DNA of 64,000 nucleotides, taken from contig JAMXBD010000012.1 in assembly GCA_024138025.1 (NCBI GenBank), forward strand, positions 2,542,001 to 2,606,000, written 5' to 3'. Positions 38,261-51,008 of the stretch are shown one piece after another. A program made the translations under genes and the position numbers. The notes beneath the pieces are model-generated. The model had not been told where the DNA came from and searched no databases. It saw only the letters and a list, made by a program, of their open reading frames with translations. How positions within the stretch are numbered: the stretch's first letter is position 1; every line of letters begins with the position of its first letter. Origin of the DNA: Combretum micranthum (taxonomy: Eukaryota; Streptophyta; Magnoliopsida; Myrtales; Combretaceae).

Positions 38261-40802
38261 CACTATTATGCCCTTGTCCAACTAAGTGTATAATAGCGAA
38301 TGCAATGTGACTCACTACATGATATGTATGAATCAATTAATTAATTTCTTAACATGTCATTAAGATATGTTAAAAGTGATAGTAAAATTAGCAAACACTC
38401 CAACATGATACTTAAATCAAACATTTAGTTAACAACAAGTTAAGCCCTAATATGCTTATTATACTTTCAACAAGTATTATAAATCACATGTACATTTCAT
38501 TTTTATCTTTTCCTATTTCTAGTGCATCTAAACTATAAGCACAAACATAAGTACGTAAAACAAGGAGATAAACTCACTCGTCCTTAATGTAATCTTTAAT
38601 CGAAGTGATCTTTAGGAAAAGGTACATCAAATTCCTTGTCATTACCTAAACAAAAGAAATACCCAGAATAAGTATTTCATATTGATTCTACTTAAATTTT
38701 TAACTATATTTACTCTATGCATATTATTTTTCTTATTTATGAAAATTTCAACTTAAAATGGCCATAACTTTCTCATTTTAACTCGGAATTTTGTATATTA
38801 GTAGTCATTTTCTACCTACTCGAAAAGATCTATCTATTTCTAAGGTTACTTTTAATTTTTTAAGGTCATTTAGGGGTCAAAATAGATCGGTACTAATTGC
38901 ATCTTTTATGTTTCAGCCCTTGATTTTCTCATTTTTTTCCAAATTTTTACTTCACTTGAGCACTTTCTAATAAACATAAAATATTACTATCTTTGAAAAA
39001 TATTTAATATTGACTTTAACTCATATTATATGCATGATCCTTGTGATGTAGTTCCAAAACAATAATTTTGTAAAACAATATGGTGAAAAGTAGAGATGTT
39101 ATGCCTTATGACCAATTATCTTTTGATTTATGACATAATTCATTATCTTAAATTTGTGAGCATGTGACTTAACCAAAAAAAAAAAATCATGGTTAAATAT
39201 TTGTTTGGAAGCTCTAAGGGTCTTATGTTTATTCCAAAAAATTATTCAACATTTATTTAGCGAGACATGGTTTTACTTGTTTTTGGTCATATTATCCTAA
39301 GTGCATTTTTTTGTATTTTTTTTCCTCAAGTTTGGTTCTTAATATATTTTCAAATTCTTAAATTCTTAAATTTTGTAGGTAAGAAGCTTAACTAAAAAAA
39401 ATCATAGTATTATATTTATTTTGAACCTATGGATATTTTATGTTTACATTAATTTTTCCTAACTAGTTTACTTTACATAACATGAGCTTCTTTGTGTTTG
39501 TGGATGAAATCTTTTTCTAAGTGAAAACTTTCTTGAGGTTTTTTCAGTTTTTATTACTTAAAAAGAATTATGAAAAAGTTTTACTCTAAGTTTTTATTCT
39601 CCTCGAAAAGAAAAGCTTACACACATCTTATGGGTAAGTTTTTTTATGATGTTTTCTAGCAAACAATTATCAACATGTGTATTTTAGGAAAAACTTATTC
39701 AAGATTTCAAAAATTTAGTCGAGTGCCTATTTTAATTCATTTATTCCTAGTGATTAAAAAAAATTCTAAGTGTTGAAAATAAAGTATTGATAGTCAATTC
39801 ATAAAATGAGAAATTACCCATGTTCACATATTTGAAAATTTTATGACATCACTTGTGACCATGTACAGCATGAATGACAAAAATATAACTACTAAACCGA
39901 GAACAAAATTATCAGTAGGAACTCATAATAGTAAATAGAATATAGAAAATAAAAAATATGAAAGATATCAAAATAAAATTGTGGGAGTCTTAGCTTGTTT
40001 TTAATATTTTACCGGGTTTGAATAATTTTCAATCTCCATAAAAATAAGGAAAAATAAAGAAAGAAAATTATAAAAGTGTTAGATCTTTTTTAAGGCTTCC
40101 TGAGACTTATATTAAATTCCAGTTTCATAAATAAAATAAAAGTATGGGAGTCTTAGATTTATGCCAAGGCTTCTCGGGACTTAGAAGTGGACAAGTCCCC
40201 ATAGATAACAAAATAATTAAGGGCAAAACAAATATGATGGAAGCCTTAGAATTTTCAAGCAAGGCATTCTCAGAACTTAGATTATGGACAAGTCTCCTTT
40301 TTATTTTGATTTGATTAAGGACAAGTCTAAAACTAGAATTATGACTAGTCTTAATTTATTGGCGTGAATAAAAAGAGTTAGATTAGTGAGTATTTAGGCT
40401 CAAGAAAATATATATATTACATATTCATATTCACTTATAGAAGGATAGTGTTGGAAATAATAACATAAAATAAACATAAATATGGGCATGAAGTTAAACA
40501 TGACATGAACAATATGTTATTTCTATATTTCCATTTCTTAGCATATGCATCATGAGGATTTTAAATGGAAACATAACATACATATTTTCCATGTTATGTA
40601 AACATAATCTAAGGAGTGTATCTAGTGTTTACCTAAGTTAGAGATGGATGAAGGAAAATTTTGAGAGAACAAATGGGTGTGTGTGTAGGTATGTGTGTGG
40701 CATGAAAGGGGAGGAAGAGGGAAGAGAGAGTCTGAGAAAAAAAATTGCAAAAGTTTTGTTAAGGTGAGGAAACTGTGTGTAAGAAGTGAGGAATGGAGGT
40801 GA

Positions 40803-40818
40803 TATTTATAGAGGGAAA
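40803..40818 (-). promoter_or_regulatory. TATA box of the solo LTR (minus strand)
   Basis: Minus strand CCTCTATAAATATCACC, one of the better TATA-box matches in the block. It is followed on the minus strand by a leader-like sequence rich in CT. Confidence 0.5.
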
Positions 40819-43451
40819 AAGAAGGAGATTAAAGATATAAAAATGAATTAAAAATAAATTAAAAAAATGAGAGAAAAAGGGGAAGGGCAGTAGCTGCAAG
40901 GGGGAGAGAGGAGAAAAAAATTAATTTAAGTAGTAACATGTAATAAAGTATAAGAGAAGTTAAGTAAAAAACAGTGTTGGTAATATAAATATAAGAAATA
41001 GGTGTATAAGTTGTAAGAGATAGGTGTAAGAGTAGTGTAAGAAAAAATAGAGATAGATGAATAGTAAAAGGTAAAATGAAGTAACAAATTAATTACCGAT
41101 AAAGATAAAATACGTATATAATAGCTATAACTAATGCTTTCACAAGCCATAAAAATTGGATCTGATATTTTAATGAAACGATAAATTATTAAATGATATT
41201 TGAAAGATGAATTGATATTATTTTATCATTAACTGTTATCCAATTTTGTTATCTTAATTTGCGTACTAGCAATCAAGTGTGGAAACTATTTGATTAACGA
41301 AATTTGATTTGAAATTTTAGATACCATGTTATAGAAAATAAATTTTCATTATTTTATTACTAAATATAATTTAAATTATATTATCTTGATTTATGTGTTC
41401 GTGATCAGATATGGTAACTGATCCCGTAAAAGCTTGATACGATTGAAGTTTTGTTGAATATAATCATTTTAAGACTTATAATATATATTTGTTCATAATT
41501 TGAGCTTATCTTATTTTTATAATTTTATTACATATTTTAGGGTCTCAGAAACAATCTGATTCGGTCTAAGGTCTCTAGTTGACTTGGTTTGACTTTAGGA
41601 TTTCAGTTCCATTTTTTATTCTAAGGTTTCACTTATAAGATATCTGTAAAATTCCAGGAGTTTACAATTATAGGGAATTGTTTCTTATTATTTTATTAAT
41701 AGATAATATTTGGATGTACTACCTTGATCTACGTGTTAGAGGTCAAGTAGATGAATTATTTAGCGTTGGGTTTTCAAATCGATTAAGCTATTAGTTGTTT
41801 TAATGAAGATATGTTTTTGCTAAATGAATTTCTTTAGGTTTTCAAGCGTTATCTAATTCATCAAATATCTTAGGGCTATTGAGCCTTTATCTAATCCTAT
41901 TTAGGGTTTCTAGGGTTTCAGATTTTTGGGAACCTGGGTTTAATTTAATTTATATGATATTATAGGTTATAATATTTATTTTATTCGATCTAAGATTTTC
42001 TAAGGTTGGTGTTTGAACTAATAGGGTTTAAGATTTTAGTTCCAATGCGAATTCTAAGGTTCGTGAGGTTATTTATTTATTTATTTTTAAATTCTAATTA
42101 GTTTTGTAATATGACTTCGGCCTACATTGTTTAATTAATATCATACTATTTTCTTGATTTGCATGTTTGCTTCATTTCTATTATAATTATTTGATACAAT
42201 ATTTAAAGTATCAAACATTTTGTCAAATACATAGTTCGTACTAATAATTGTAAGCTTTCCTAGGTAATTAACCCTAGAGTCTTGTTGTGTTATATGTTAT
42301 GTTTATATGATGATTACTTATATATCATTACTATACTTGTTCAATTATAATGATACTTATTACAACTGTTTACTAATATTACGATATTGGTTATAATATA
42401 TTCATAAATCATAGAGCATTGTTACAAGTTCATAAGTTATCATGATTAATATAATATTAGTGACATATAATTAGGGCCTTAGTGTTGTTAACTTATTAAA
42501 GTTGTCTTAATATGTGGACCAAATATGGTATTATTACTTATCATATGGCAAAATAATCTTGTTTAGTTTTACTATAATATATTGTGTTAGTTGCAATATA
42601 CTTTTTTAATTATTAATACTACTACTATAAATTGTAATAATAGTTTATCATATACTTATTATATATATATATATGTCTAATATAACCACATGATTAAATT
42701 AGTAATGTAGAATATTTTATGAGTATCAATTTTAAAGTTTTTGTATTTTATTATAATTACTTGTGTTATATTTTGAATATTTCCATAAAGGAATAAATTA
42801 TTACATGATTTGAGTGACTTCTAAAGGGTTTACTTGCTAAAGAATGTAGTCTTATTAGCTTATTTAAGATATTCCTTTTTAAGAGATTACTTCTTTTATA
42901 AATGGCTTCCTTAAAGGGTTACGATTATCTTTAATTATAAGTTCATAAGAAAATATTTATTTGCGATTGTTTTGAAAATTTTTCTCCTTAGGCATTATTA
43001 TTATTATTATTTTTTGGCCCATTCCTTAGGCATTATTTAATTTTATGTGTTTGATGAATCTAAAGATATATTTATTTATTTATATATTTTGATTTATTAA
43101 AGTTTTGCTTGATGATTTATTATGTTATTTTATTTGAGAATTTTTTTGGCATATTTACTGTTTTTCAAATTATTTTTCAAAATTGATTGGTAGTTCTTTT
43201 AAGTTTATTGGAGTCTTAATAATTACTTTGTTGATTTACTATTACTCGTTGATTGTGAATACTTAAGGAAAATTTTTGTTTATAATGATTCAAATTTCTT
43301 AACCTATAATTAAACTGTTTAGATTTTAATATTTTTAAATCGCGAAAAATCGAGAGTGATCTTTACAACTTTTCTCAAAGTTTCTTTAGGATTTTATATC
43401 GTATTATTATCGATCATCAAAATTAGGCTTTGCAAAATGAGGGAGTTTACA

Positions 43452-43456
43452 ACTAC
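43452..43456. repeat. Target-site duplication ACTAC (right)
   Basis: Matches 37452-37456 exactly and follows the ...TTTACA end of the LTR. Confidence 0.85.
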
Positions 43457-44450
43457 CGCCTCCATGTTGGTATGATTAATGTTATAGGAGGCAATATCCA
43501 AATTCAGAAAATTTGATGATTCCCTACTTATCTTTTAAAATGTATAAAAAGGTTTTATCTTTGGCCATATGTAGGATACCTATTAGTAAATAAAGTCTTT
43601 TTTCCATCTTATATAAATATATCACTTTGTCTACTTTCCAAATGATCTATTGAAAATAAAAGGGGGTTTCCTAAACTTATTATCTTTATAAGATATTCTT
43701 AAGTCATGGAATAAATTAGACTCCTTTAGGGAGTTTCAAGAGGACAAAATCAAATAATCACTTGAACTTGGTGGCTTTTTGCAAATTAAAAAGAATTAAT
43801 GCACTTAATTTTTATGAAAATCAAAACGAACTATGGAGACCTAATTCCAGCTAGCGGATACATAAGCATCTATGGGACGGTCAAAACAATAAAAAAACTT
43901 TTAAGTATTTTCAAAGCAAAAAAAAAAAAAAAAAATCTTTCCAGGCATATTTTCATATATATATATGATAATAAATAAATAAATACAATACTTCCTTTTA
44001 TGACTTTCTTTGTAAATATGAAAATGTATTTTCTTTTAGGATTCTTTCATAAAGACTAAGAAATATATTTTTTTTAATTTTTTTTATAAAGGAACTGAAA
44101 AAAATTAAAAAATGCAAATTCAATTAAAAAGGTAACTATCTTTTTCCCTATTAAGTTTTAATCCCATATGGTTCAAGTTTTCCAAAGCCCATAAAAGCCT
44201 AGATAACTCTTTAGAGTTTTAAAGTAGTAACCTTTGGACTCATCAATTTATGGTCTTTCATGCAAATAAAACCATCATTTGACTTATCGTTCACCATTTA
44301 TTTTTCGACTTCGACAAATGGTGACCGAGTCAAAAATAATTTTCAAAATGGGGCATTGTATGAAAACCTTATTGGTTCTTTGTCGAGTGTAATGTATTAA
44401 ACGTGTTGGGTTTAATATGATTCGGAATTTTTAGGAGGATATGAGCTAAA
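43457..44450. other. Unresolved repeat-like DNA next to the solo LTR
   Basis: AT-rich with poly-A (43918-43935) and poly-T runs. Near 44300-44345 a CGACAAATGGTGACCGAGTC word recalls the leader sequence just after some plant gypsy LTRs, which would fit the gypsy pol relic that follows, but I cannot define an element. Confidence 0.3.
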
Positions 44451-44454
44451 TTTG

Positions 44455-44910
44455 GGCTCGACAATGTGAATGAGTACTTAGATGTGTCCCCAAATGATCT
44501 TTCAGGGTTACCTCTAGATAAGGAGATAAAATTTTGTATCGATGCAATCCTTGGTATAACCCTAATTTCCAAGATACACTATAAAACTAGTTGACCTGAA
44601 AAAGCAATTACAAGAATTTTTGGATAAAAGCGTTATAAGGCCTAATGTTTTACTATAAGGCGCTCCAGTTCTTTTATGATAAAGAAGACAGAAGCATGAG
44701 GTTGTGCATGGATTATAGGGAATTGAATAATGTGACCATCAAGAATAAATACTCTTTACCTAAGATTGAAGATCATTTTAATCAATTAACAGGGGTACAG
44801 GTGTTTTTTGAAATATAAGGAATTGTCCAAGTACCATTTATTATTTGCACTTGAAGAATCCTACAAAATAGAGGATTATTTCTTTTGTATCCATTTGAGT
44901 TGAGGTCCTT
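44455..44910 (+). pseudogene. Ty3/gypsy pol relic (pre-RT to start of RT)
   Basis: Plus-strand frames give EYLDV.PNDL.GLPLDKEIKF, then CIDAILG..LISK, then [35 protein letters not shown] and [12 protein letters not shown] pieces. These parallel the chromovirus pre-RT and RT N-terminus. Frequent stops and frameshifts mark it as old. It is on the opposite strand to the other gypsy elements here. Confidence 0.7.
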
Positions 44911-44939
44911 TTTGGTTAGGTGTAACAAGAATTTCTTTT

Positions 44940-45290
44940 TTAGGAGCTCAAACTAGCTTGCTTTTATGATTCAAATGCATGGTTTTTCTGAGTGCATAAT
45001 TGTGTGCAATATGACTAGATTTGTCATAGTAGTTGCACATTCTATGAGTGGCTTTTACAAAACAAGTTTTGTAGGACTTGTAACTATTTTCACTATTATA
45101 GCCAATTCCATATTTATTTGAACCACACCTTTGATTTCCAAGAAATGTGTTCAAATTCTTTTTTCCTTTTACGAACTTAGCTATAATTGCTTTTGAATAT
45201 TCTAGCTAGCTTTTAATAAAATAATTTCATTTCTTAGTTCCTCTATCTCCTTTAAAATTCCATCACCACCACTACTACCAGTACATGCAA

Positions 45291-45327
<37 letters not shown>

Positions 45328-46100
45328 TATGGTTTTAATTTCAAGATCAAGGAAGTCATTTTCAATTGCTAATTTTTATTAATCTTGCTTAACTTATCAT
45401 TTTTACTCTTTAGCTTCTTATATTGTATTCATATTTTCATTTTCTAATTTCAAAATATTTATTTCTTCATGTAGATTTTCATTTCCTATTTTAATCTCCT
45501 CTTGCTCAATTCTAAATTTATCCAATTCTTCTCCTACATCCATCAATAATGTTTTAAGTCTGTTGTTCTTTTTTTCTACTTTTACTAACATACTGCATAC
45601 TTTATTAGACATAACACACATTTCATCATAACGAGAAGATGGAGAACTTACTTCATCATCTAGTACCATGAAGCAAATGTTCTCATCTGAGTTACTTGAG
45701 TCATCATCACTCCAAGTAGCTATGAGAGCTTTTTCTCTGAATCCTTTGGATGCTTTCTTGAGTAGTGGATAGTATTAGTAGATGCATCTTGGTTTGTGAC
45801 ATTTGTAATAGGTCATCACATCATTCTTTTTGTATCTTGATGAGTTACTGTCATTGTTTACTCTCTTTGTCTTGTTGCTGGCCTTATGAACTTCTTAAAC
45901 TTTTTAGCCATCAAGACAAGTTTCTTATTATTATTATCATCATCATCATCTTCACTGGAATCATGACTTGTAGCTTTTAAAACAATGGCCTTCTTGTTTG
46001 ATTCCTCTCATTGCTTCTTAATGAGCTCATGTATTTTAAGTGTTCCAATGAGTTCTTCTTTACTCATGGCACTCAAATCCTGTGTTCCAAGGTAACTAAA
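44940..46100 (-). pseudogene. Ty1/copia gag relic (UBN2/zinc-knuckle part)
   Basis: Reading the minus strand from about 46070: LSAMSKEELIGTLKIHELMK, an acidic SSEDDDDDNNNKKLVLMAKK-type stretch, FMVLDDEVSS near 45660, and a long coiled-coil-like acidic stretch (45418-45669). Last comes a zinc-knuckle-like CNYYDKSSHIAHNYALRK near 45000, whose second and last positions have drifted. This is the C-terminal gag order of many plant copia elements. It ends near the point where homology to GDSL gene 1 begins. Confidence 0.65.
45292..45328. repeat. (ATT)n microsatellite
   Basis: About twelve ATT/TTA units. Confidence 0.95.
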
Positions 46101-46139
46101 AGCAAAGGTATATGAAGTTGGAATTACTAATTATTATTT

Positions 46140-49100
46140 TTATATGATATTGGTTAAAGCATTTAGGTTGTCATACCTTACACCATATTTGAAAATAGAC
46201 AAAGGCCCTTACATGAGGAGTGAGTGAACTTTGCAGTAGTAGGTGCCATAGCTCTAGATCTAGATTTCTTTTATGCTCTAGAGATGAGATAGTTCTTATG
46301 GACAAACCACTCCCTAGGTGCTCAATTAGGGTGGTTCAACAATATAAGGTTCTCACTCTGCACCATTAAATCAGGTATTGTGTGTCAATAACCACATTTT
46401 CCAAGGTAGATTTCTCTTTATCCTATGTCTTTCTTTTTCTTCCATCCCATTTAAGGTTTAACTCCAAGGATTATAGGGTGGAGATAACTATGAAATACAC
46501 TTGATGGAAATATCTACAGTCCCATCAACATGAGTAGTTCGATATCACAATTATGATCATATATGAATTCAAGTCTTAGTAATTGATGGGACCAATCATT
46601 TAAAAAAATGACAGGTGCATAAAAAAAATATTTTTTTACACTTGATATATGCTCTTGTAATTTGAATTGTTTTCACGAGAAAAGCCTGTCTTTACAATTA
46701 ATTATACTAACTTCAAATTCTAATCATACTACCCTATTTTACATTTTTTTACCATATTAATCATGGGTAAGTTTTATTCATGGTACCTGAACTTTTTCGA
46801 TGATAATATAATTGTATCTAAAGATATTTTCTTATAAAGAAAGTACTTAAACTTTTTCAAAATTTTACATAAAATATATTTAGATGGGAAGCATTTATTT
46901 TTTCTTTAAAATGTTGACGTGGCAATAAAAATGATTAAGAAAATTACATTTTCATCCATGTTGGCATTATTTTTTATTTTTTAGTTTTTGACAATTTCCC
47001 TTCTCTCTCCTCCTCCTTGTTCTTCTCCAGAAGAACAGATGTCATTAATATGTTACAACGTTTGGAGGTAAGTTTATTTTAGAACATAACATTTCGAAAA
47101 GTTCAAAAGATATCACAATATTTAGTAAGTAAGTTCATTTTAGGTTATAATGTTTAGAGAAGTGAGTCAATTGATGTCATCATTAACATGTATTAATAGT
47201 AAAAAAATTTAATTAAAACTCAAGAAACTTTTTTTTTAAGGCGCCATTGACATGTATGAATAGGAGAAATACTTAATTAAATCTCATAAAACACTTTTTC
47301 AAATGTTACGACCTGTTTTGAACTTTTTGAAATGTTATAACCTAAAATAAATTTATCCTCAATCATTGTGACCTCTAGGTTACTTTTCCTAAAAAATAGT
47401 TTCAGTAGAAACTGTTATCATTCATTGTTAATATTATGAAAAACGAACAAAATAAGCAATCTAAATATGAAACAAATACTGCTGAATTTTTTTTGTTCAT
47501 TGTATTCACTAAACAAGAAAAATTCCAAAAATTATCCTTCCGATACTAAGCAAATCCCCTCACATTTTGTTTCACTGAGATCAAGTAATCGCTTTGCATC
47601 AGCAGCAAAAACTTGGTCAATCCATTTGAACTCACGATCACCTCCTTCGCAGTCGGATCTTGGAACACAAGGCCTTGGGGGTACTTAAGGGATAATGAAA
47701 GGACCCAAAAAGAAAAAAAACAAAAATTTCTTCTTTTCCCATTAATAATAATATAATAAGCAATAAATGCTTCAACTTCAACAAAGAAAACTAGATACGC
47801 AAAGCCAAAAACACCTCCGCATTCCATATAAGAAAATCTAAAACCCATTTCATTAAATGCACCAAACAACCAATCTTCTCACACAAAGCAATCGCTTTTA
47901 ATGAAAATGAAAGTTTTTAACTTTCTTCCAACAAAAAAAAACGAAAAAAGTTATGAACTTCAAGTTTTTTTTTTTTTTTGTCCTTTTAGGTTTATTGAAA
48001 TAGTACATTGGTTCCTTTTGGGAGATACAGAGGGAGGGGTAGGGTGTCGAAGGCTCTGGGTCTTGTTGTGCTGTATTGGAGGTAGCGGCGGTTTTGGACA
48101 TTTAGGTTATTGATTGTTGTCGCTTGGGTTGGATGTGGAATGTTAGGTTTGCGTTTGGTGGCTATTCTAGGTTGTTGTGGTGTTGTCGGTGCTCACGATG
48201 GCCAAAGGCAGTGGTCTTGGTGGGGATTAGAGGTGGTGCGTGATGGTGGCTGTATGGTTGTTCAATGGTGGTGCTGTGTTTGTGTTAGATGGTGATGGTT
48301 CTAGCCGCATTGATGGTGGTTGTGTGGTTGTTGGATTCTGGGTTCGTGATCACAGTACAGACAGAGTGGCGAGGGAGAGGCTAGAGAGGATGGGAGAAAT
48401 GAGAGAGAGAAAGGGGGTCTTTTTTTTTTGAAGAGGGAGAGAGAGTGAGGGAGACTTCAAGTGAGAGAGATGATGGAGAAGAAAAAGGGCGAAGAAGAAA
48501 GGCAATTCGAATTAGGATGTGATTAAGAACTTGAGGTGTTAATTGGAGCTTTCAAGCTCCATCAGTGACATCCTCCAGTCCAGAGCGAGAAAGTACGGAA
48601 AGTGAAAAAAAAAATAAATAAATTATCAATATAGATCGAAAAATAATATTTTATCTTAATTCAATGTCCATCAGCATTTTAATGAAAAATTGAAACTTTT
48701 TGTTTAATGTATTTTATGTGAAATTTTAAAAAAATTCAAGTATTTTTCTTTAAGAAAATTTTTTAAGTATAATTCTATTACATTCGAAAAAGTTCAAATG
48801 CCGTAAATGAAACTTACCCTATTAATCACCAATGCAAATTTTCAATAAATCTAGCAAAGTACAACAATCTCTCGTATTAAACTAACCATTTTTAATATTC
48901 TAAGATTGGTGTGGAAAATTATCATACATTTTTCGTGTTTTATGCGGCAGAATGTGAAAGGCATATGTCAAAATCACTCTTTCCCATGGGAGAAATGGAG
49001 GGAATGACTATAATTATGCGTTCATTGCTGGTGGAAGCATCAAGCATGTTAAAGCATTGGATCCTTTGGTTGTTGGGGCGATCACTAATGCTACATAGTG

Positions 49101-50800
49101 TTTTAGTTAAACTAACGATAAACTAGAACTTATTGTCTCTTATTTAAATTAAAAAATGTGGGGTGGTGATGAAAGATAGCTAGGATCTATATTTGTAAAT
49201 TATTTATATGCGTTAAATCTATATATGGCTAAAAATTAATTAAGAAAATTGTTAAGAGTTACATGGTCTATCAAGTCCACTATCCATCCAATCAATTATG
49301 AATTATGTTTTCTTTTTTTTTTTATTTTATTAATATATATTTTATGACGACTACAATAGAGCTTCGATATTTTTATAACATACCAAAACAATATGGTAAA
49401 AACTACTATATTAATTCTAATTTCTTTATATTTATTTATTAACTTATTGCTCCTATATATTTTAAAATATCTTTATAATGAAACTCTACAAAGCAATATA
49501 TATTTATTCATGTATAATTAAAATGAGTGATCATTCTCCAAAATTTCCCTGGTTTAGAAAAGATTTAGCTAGTCCTCGAAAAATATACCCATATGCACGC
49601 ACTACATGAGTAGTGGGATTAATGCAAAAGTCGGCTTTCTAATGCGACTGAATACTAGACGTGAGAATTCATAATTTGATCGAGGCTCCCATTGATTCAA
49701 ATTTGATGAATGTGATTAATCTTTTATTTAAATATATATGTTTACATCATTCGGAAATATAAAACTTAGACCTGATATAAAAGCAAAAGTTGTGGTTGAT
49801 TCACAATGGGAAATGAATTGATGGGGTAATTGTTATATTTGATACTCTTTATCTATTTTTGCATTAACTACATGAAGTTTAAAAGTATCAATTTAATAGT
49901 TAAGCTTTACCTGTTGTAGCAACTAATTACCTAAATGTTGCCAAATTTTATAGTTATCTACTTAAAATTAATCAATTTTTATAATTAGATATTTCATCTA
50001 GGTACTATAAATGATCTTGGAAATTTTATAGATAGTAAATTAATATATTTAAATATCAAGCAAAAGATTGCACAAATCATTACAATCCAGATACCAAATA
50101 TGATATATACCTGATTAGTGGTTTATGGCAAGACGCCCATTTGTAAGATATTCCAATTGCCATATTACATGTTTATGAGAATGGAAGAGAAAGTGGGGGA
50201 GATCACATCACCCAATTTGAGTAAATAAAATCTCTAATATAGATCGTGGGAGAGAATGAATATGTGTTCATAAAGCATTAATAATAAATTAAAAAAATCA
50301 ATACTGGCTGGGAATTTTTTTTTTTTAATCAAATAGTTGGGAAAAAAATTTTAAAAAAAAGGTCACCTATTCGTTTGACTATTGCAATTAGGGTATTACA
50401 AACAAAACATTTTTAGTCGGTATTCAATTTTATGTATTTATTAAAACTAACACGCACATAATAACACGACATAAGATACAAACACTATCCACCAATACAA
50501 ATTAATGCCCTACCATTCATGTTATTTCTGCTATTGATTATTGTTTGAATAGGATTTCATGGAAGCATCTTTAAAGCATGTTGTGGAGGAAAAGGCCCCT
50601 ACGATACGAACGCATCGACAATATGTGGTCAACCTGGCACAGCTCTATGTAAAGATCCATCGGCTTTTGTAAGCTAAAATGGAGTCCACTTGATGGAGGC
50701 TGCTTATAAATATATTGCAGACAGCTTAATTACTCTATCGGAGCTTCATTTCTCCCCCACTCATTCCTACCTTACGTTAACACTTTGGAGCACATCTAAC
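46140..50800 (+). pseudogene. GDSL esterase/lipase pseudogene, duplicate of gene 1
   Basis: Exon-2-like (about 46151-46375), exon-3-like (about 48952-49096), a remnant of exon 4 (about 49345-49430) and exon-5-like (50553 to about 50780) sequences align to gene 1 in order; introns align too. Exon 1 is absent. Exon 2 has a frameshift (GGTGGAGTGAAC became AGTGAGTGAAC) and a premature TAG. Exon 3 has a frameshift near GGAGAAATGGAGG. About 60 bp, including its splice donor, is deleted, as is most of exon 4. In exon 5 the catalytic SWDGVH region reads AGCTAAAATGGAGTCCAC, giving a stop and Asp-to-Asn. A Mutator-like element sits in intron 2. No function is expected. Confidence 0.9.
46764..48819. mobile_element. 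Mutator-like TIR element (possible Pack-MULE), ~2.05 kb, with 9-bp TSD
   Basis: Left end GGGTAAGTTTTATTCATGG...GAACTTTTTCG; the right end reads in reverse complement GGGTAAGTTTCATTTACGG...GAACTTTTTCG. The direct repeat TATTAATCA flanks it at 46755-46763 and 48820-48828, the 9-bp size of Mutator duplications. The related site in gene 1 intron 2 (near 13244-13254, AATAATCACC) has no insertion. The interior shows a GC-rich block at about 48000-48420, unlike the surrounding AT-rich DNA. No MURA transposase was recognised, so it is non-autonomous. Confidence 0.8.
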
Positions 50801-50856
50801 AAATTGCCCCTGCTCATAGTTTTGAATTGTCTTTCTACACAATAATCCCATAATTT

Positions 50857-51008
50857 TAGGTATTCACTTAATCTTATTAGGTCTAGGTGCTTTTCTTCTA
50901 GTATTCAAGGCGCTCTTTTTTGAAGGTGTATATGATACCCGGGCTCCAAGAGGAGGAGATGTAAGAAAAATTACTAACTTGATCCTTAGCCCAAGCGTTA
51001 TATTTGAT
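50857..51008 (+). pseudogene. psbC: Nuclear copy of chloroplast psbC fragment (NUPT), ~150 bp
   Basis: Translation of this stretch reads [20 protein letters not shown], then [20 protein letters not shown] and ILSPSVIF. This is the CP43 (photosystem II) segment, with a few changes (for example Trp to Arg, Gly to Glu, Gly to Arg) of the kind that accumulates after transfer to the nucleus. The frame is open but the fragment is only ~50 codons. It lies just after the pseudogene's last exon, in a place where gene 1's downstream DNA has no such sequence, so it arrived after the duplication. Confidence 0.88.

Larger units (their letters stand above)
37457..43451 (-). mobile_element. Solo LTR of a large Ty3/gypsy-like element, 5995 bp, with perfect TSD
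   Basis: Starts TGTCATGACCC and ends GAGTTTACA (TG...CA). The 5-bp duplication ACTAC lies at 37452-37456 and 43452-43456. There is no PBS, polypurine tract or coding domain, so recombination between two LTRs is the simplest origin. Both ends are shared with the block at 18571-22858. The minus strand has a TATA box (CCTCTATAAATATCACC at about 40803-40818), consistent with minus-strand LTR promoter orientation. A length near 6 kb is long for an LTR but known for Ogre-type elements (family knowledge; not assigned). Confidence 0.8.

Noticed and set aside
40926..41150. 74-codon Tyr/Ser/Leu-rich minus-strand frame
   Set aside because: Lies within the solo LTR in low-complexity AT-rich DNA; no homology cue.
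45765..45980. Cys/His-rich plus-strand frame
   Set aside because: Antisense of the copia gag relic, which explains the sequence better.
48110..48431. Gly/Val/Trp-rich frames
   Set aside because: Base-composition artefacts of the GC-rich interior of the Mutator-like element; no domain seen.
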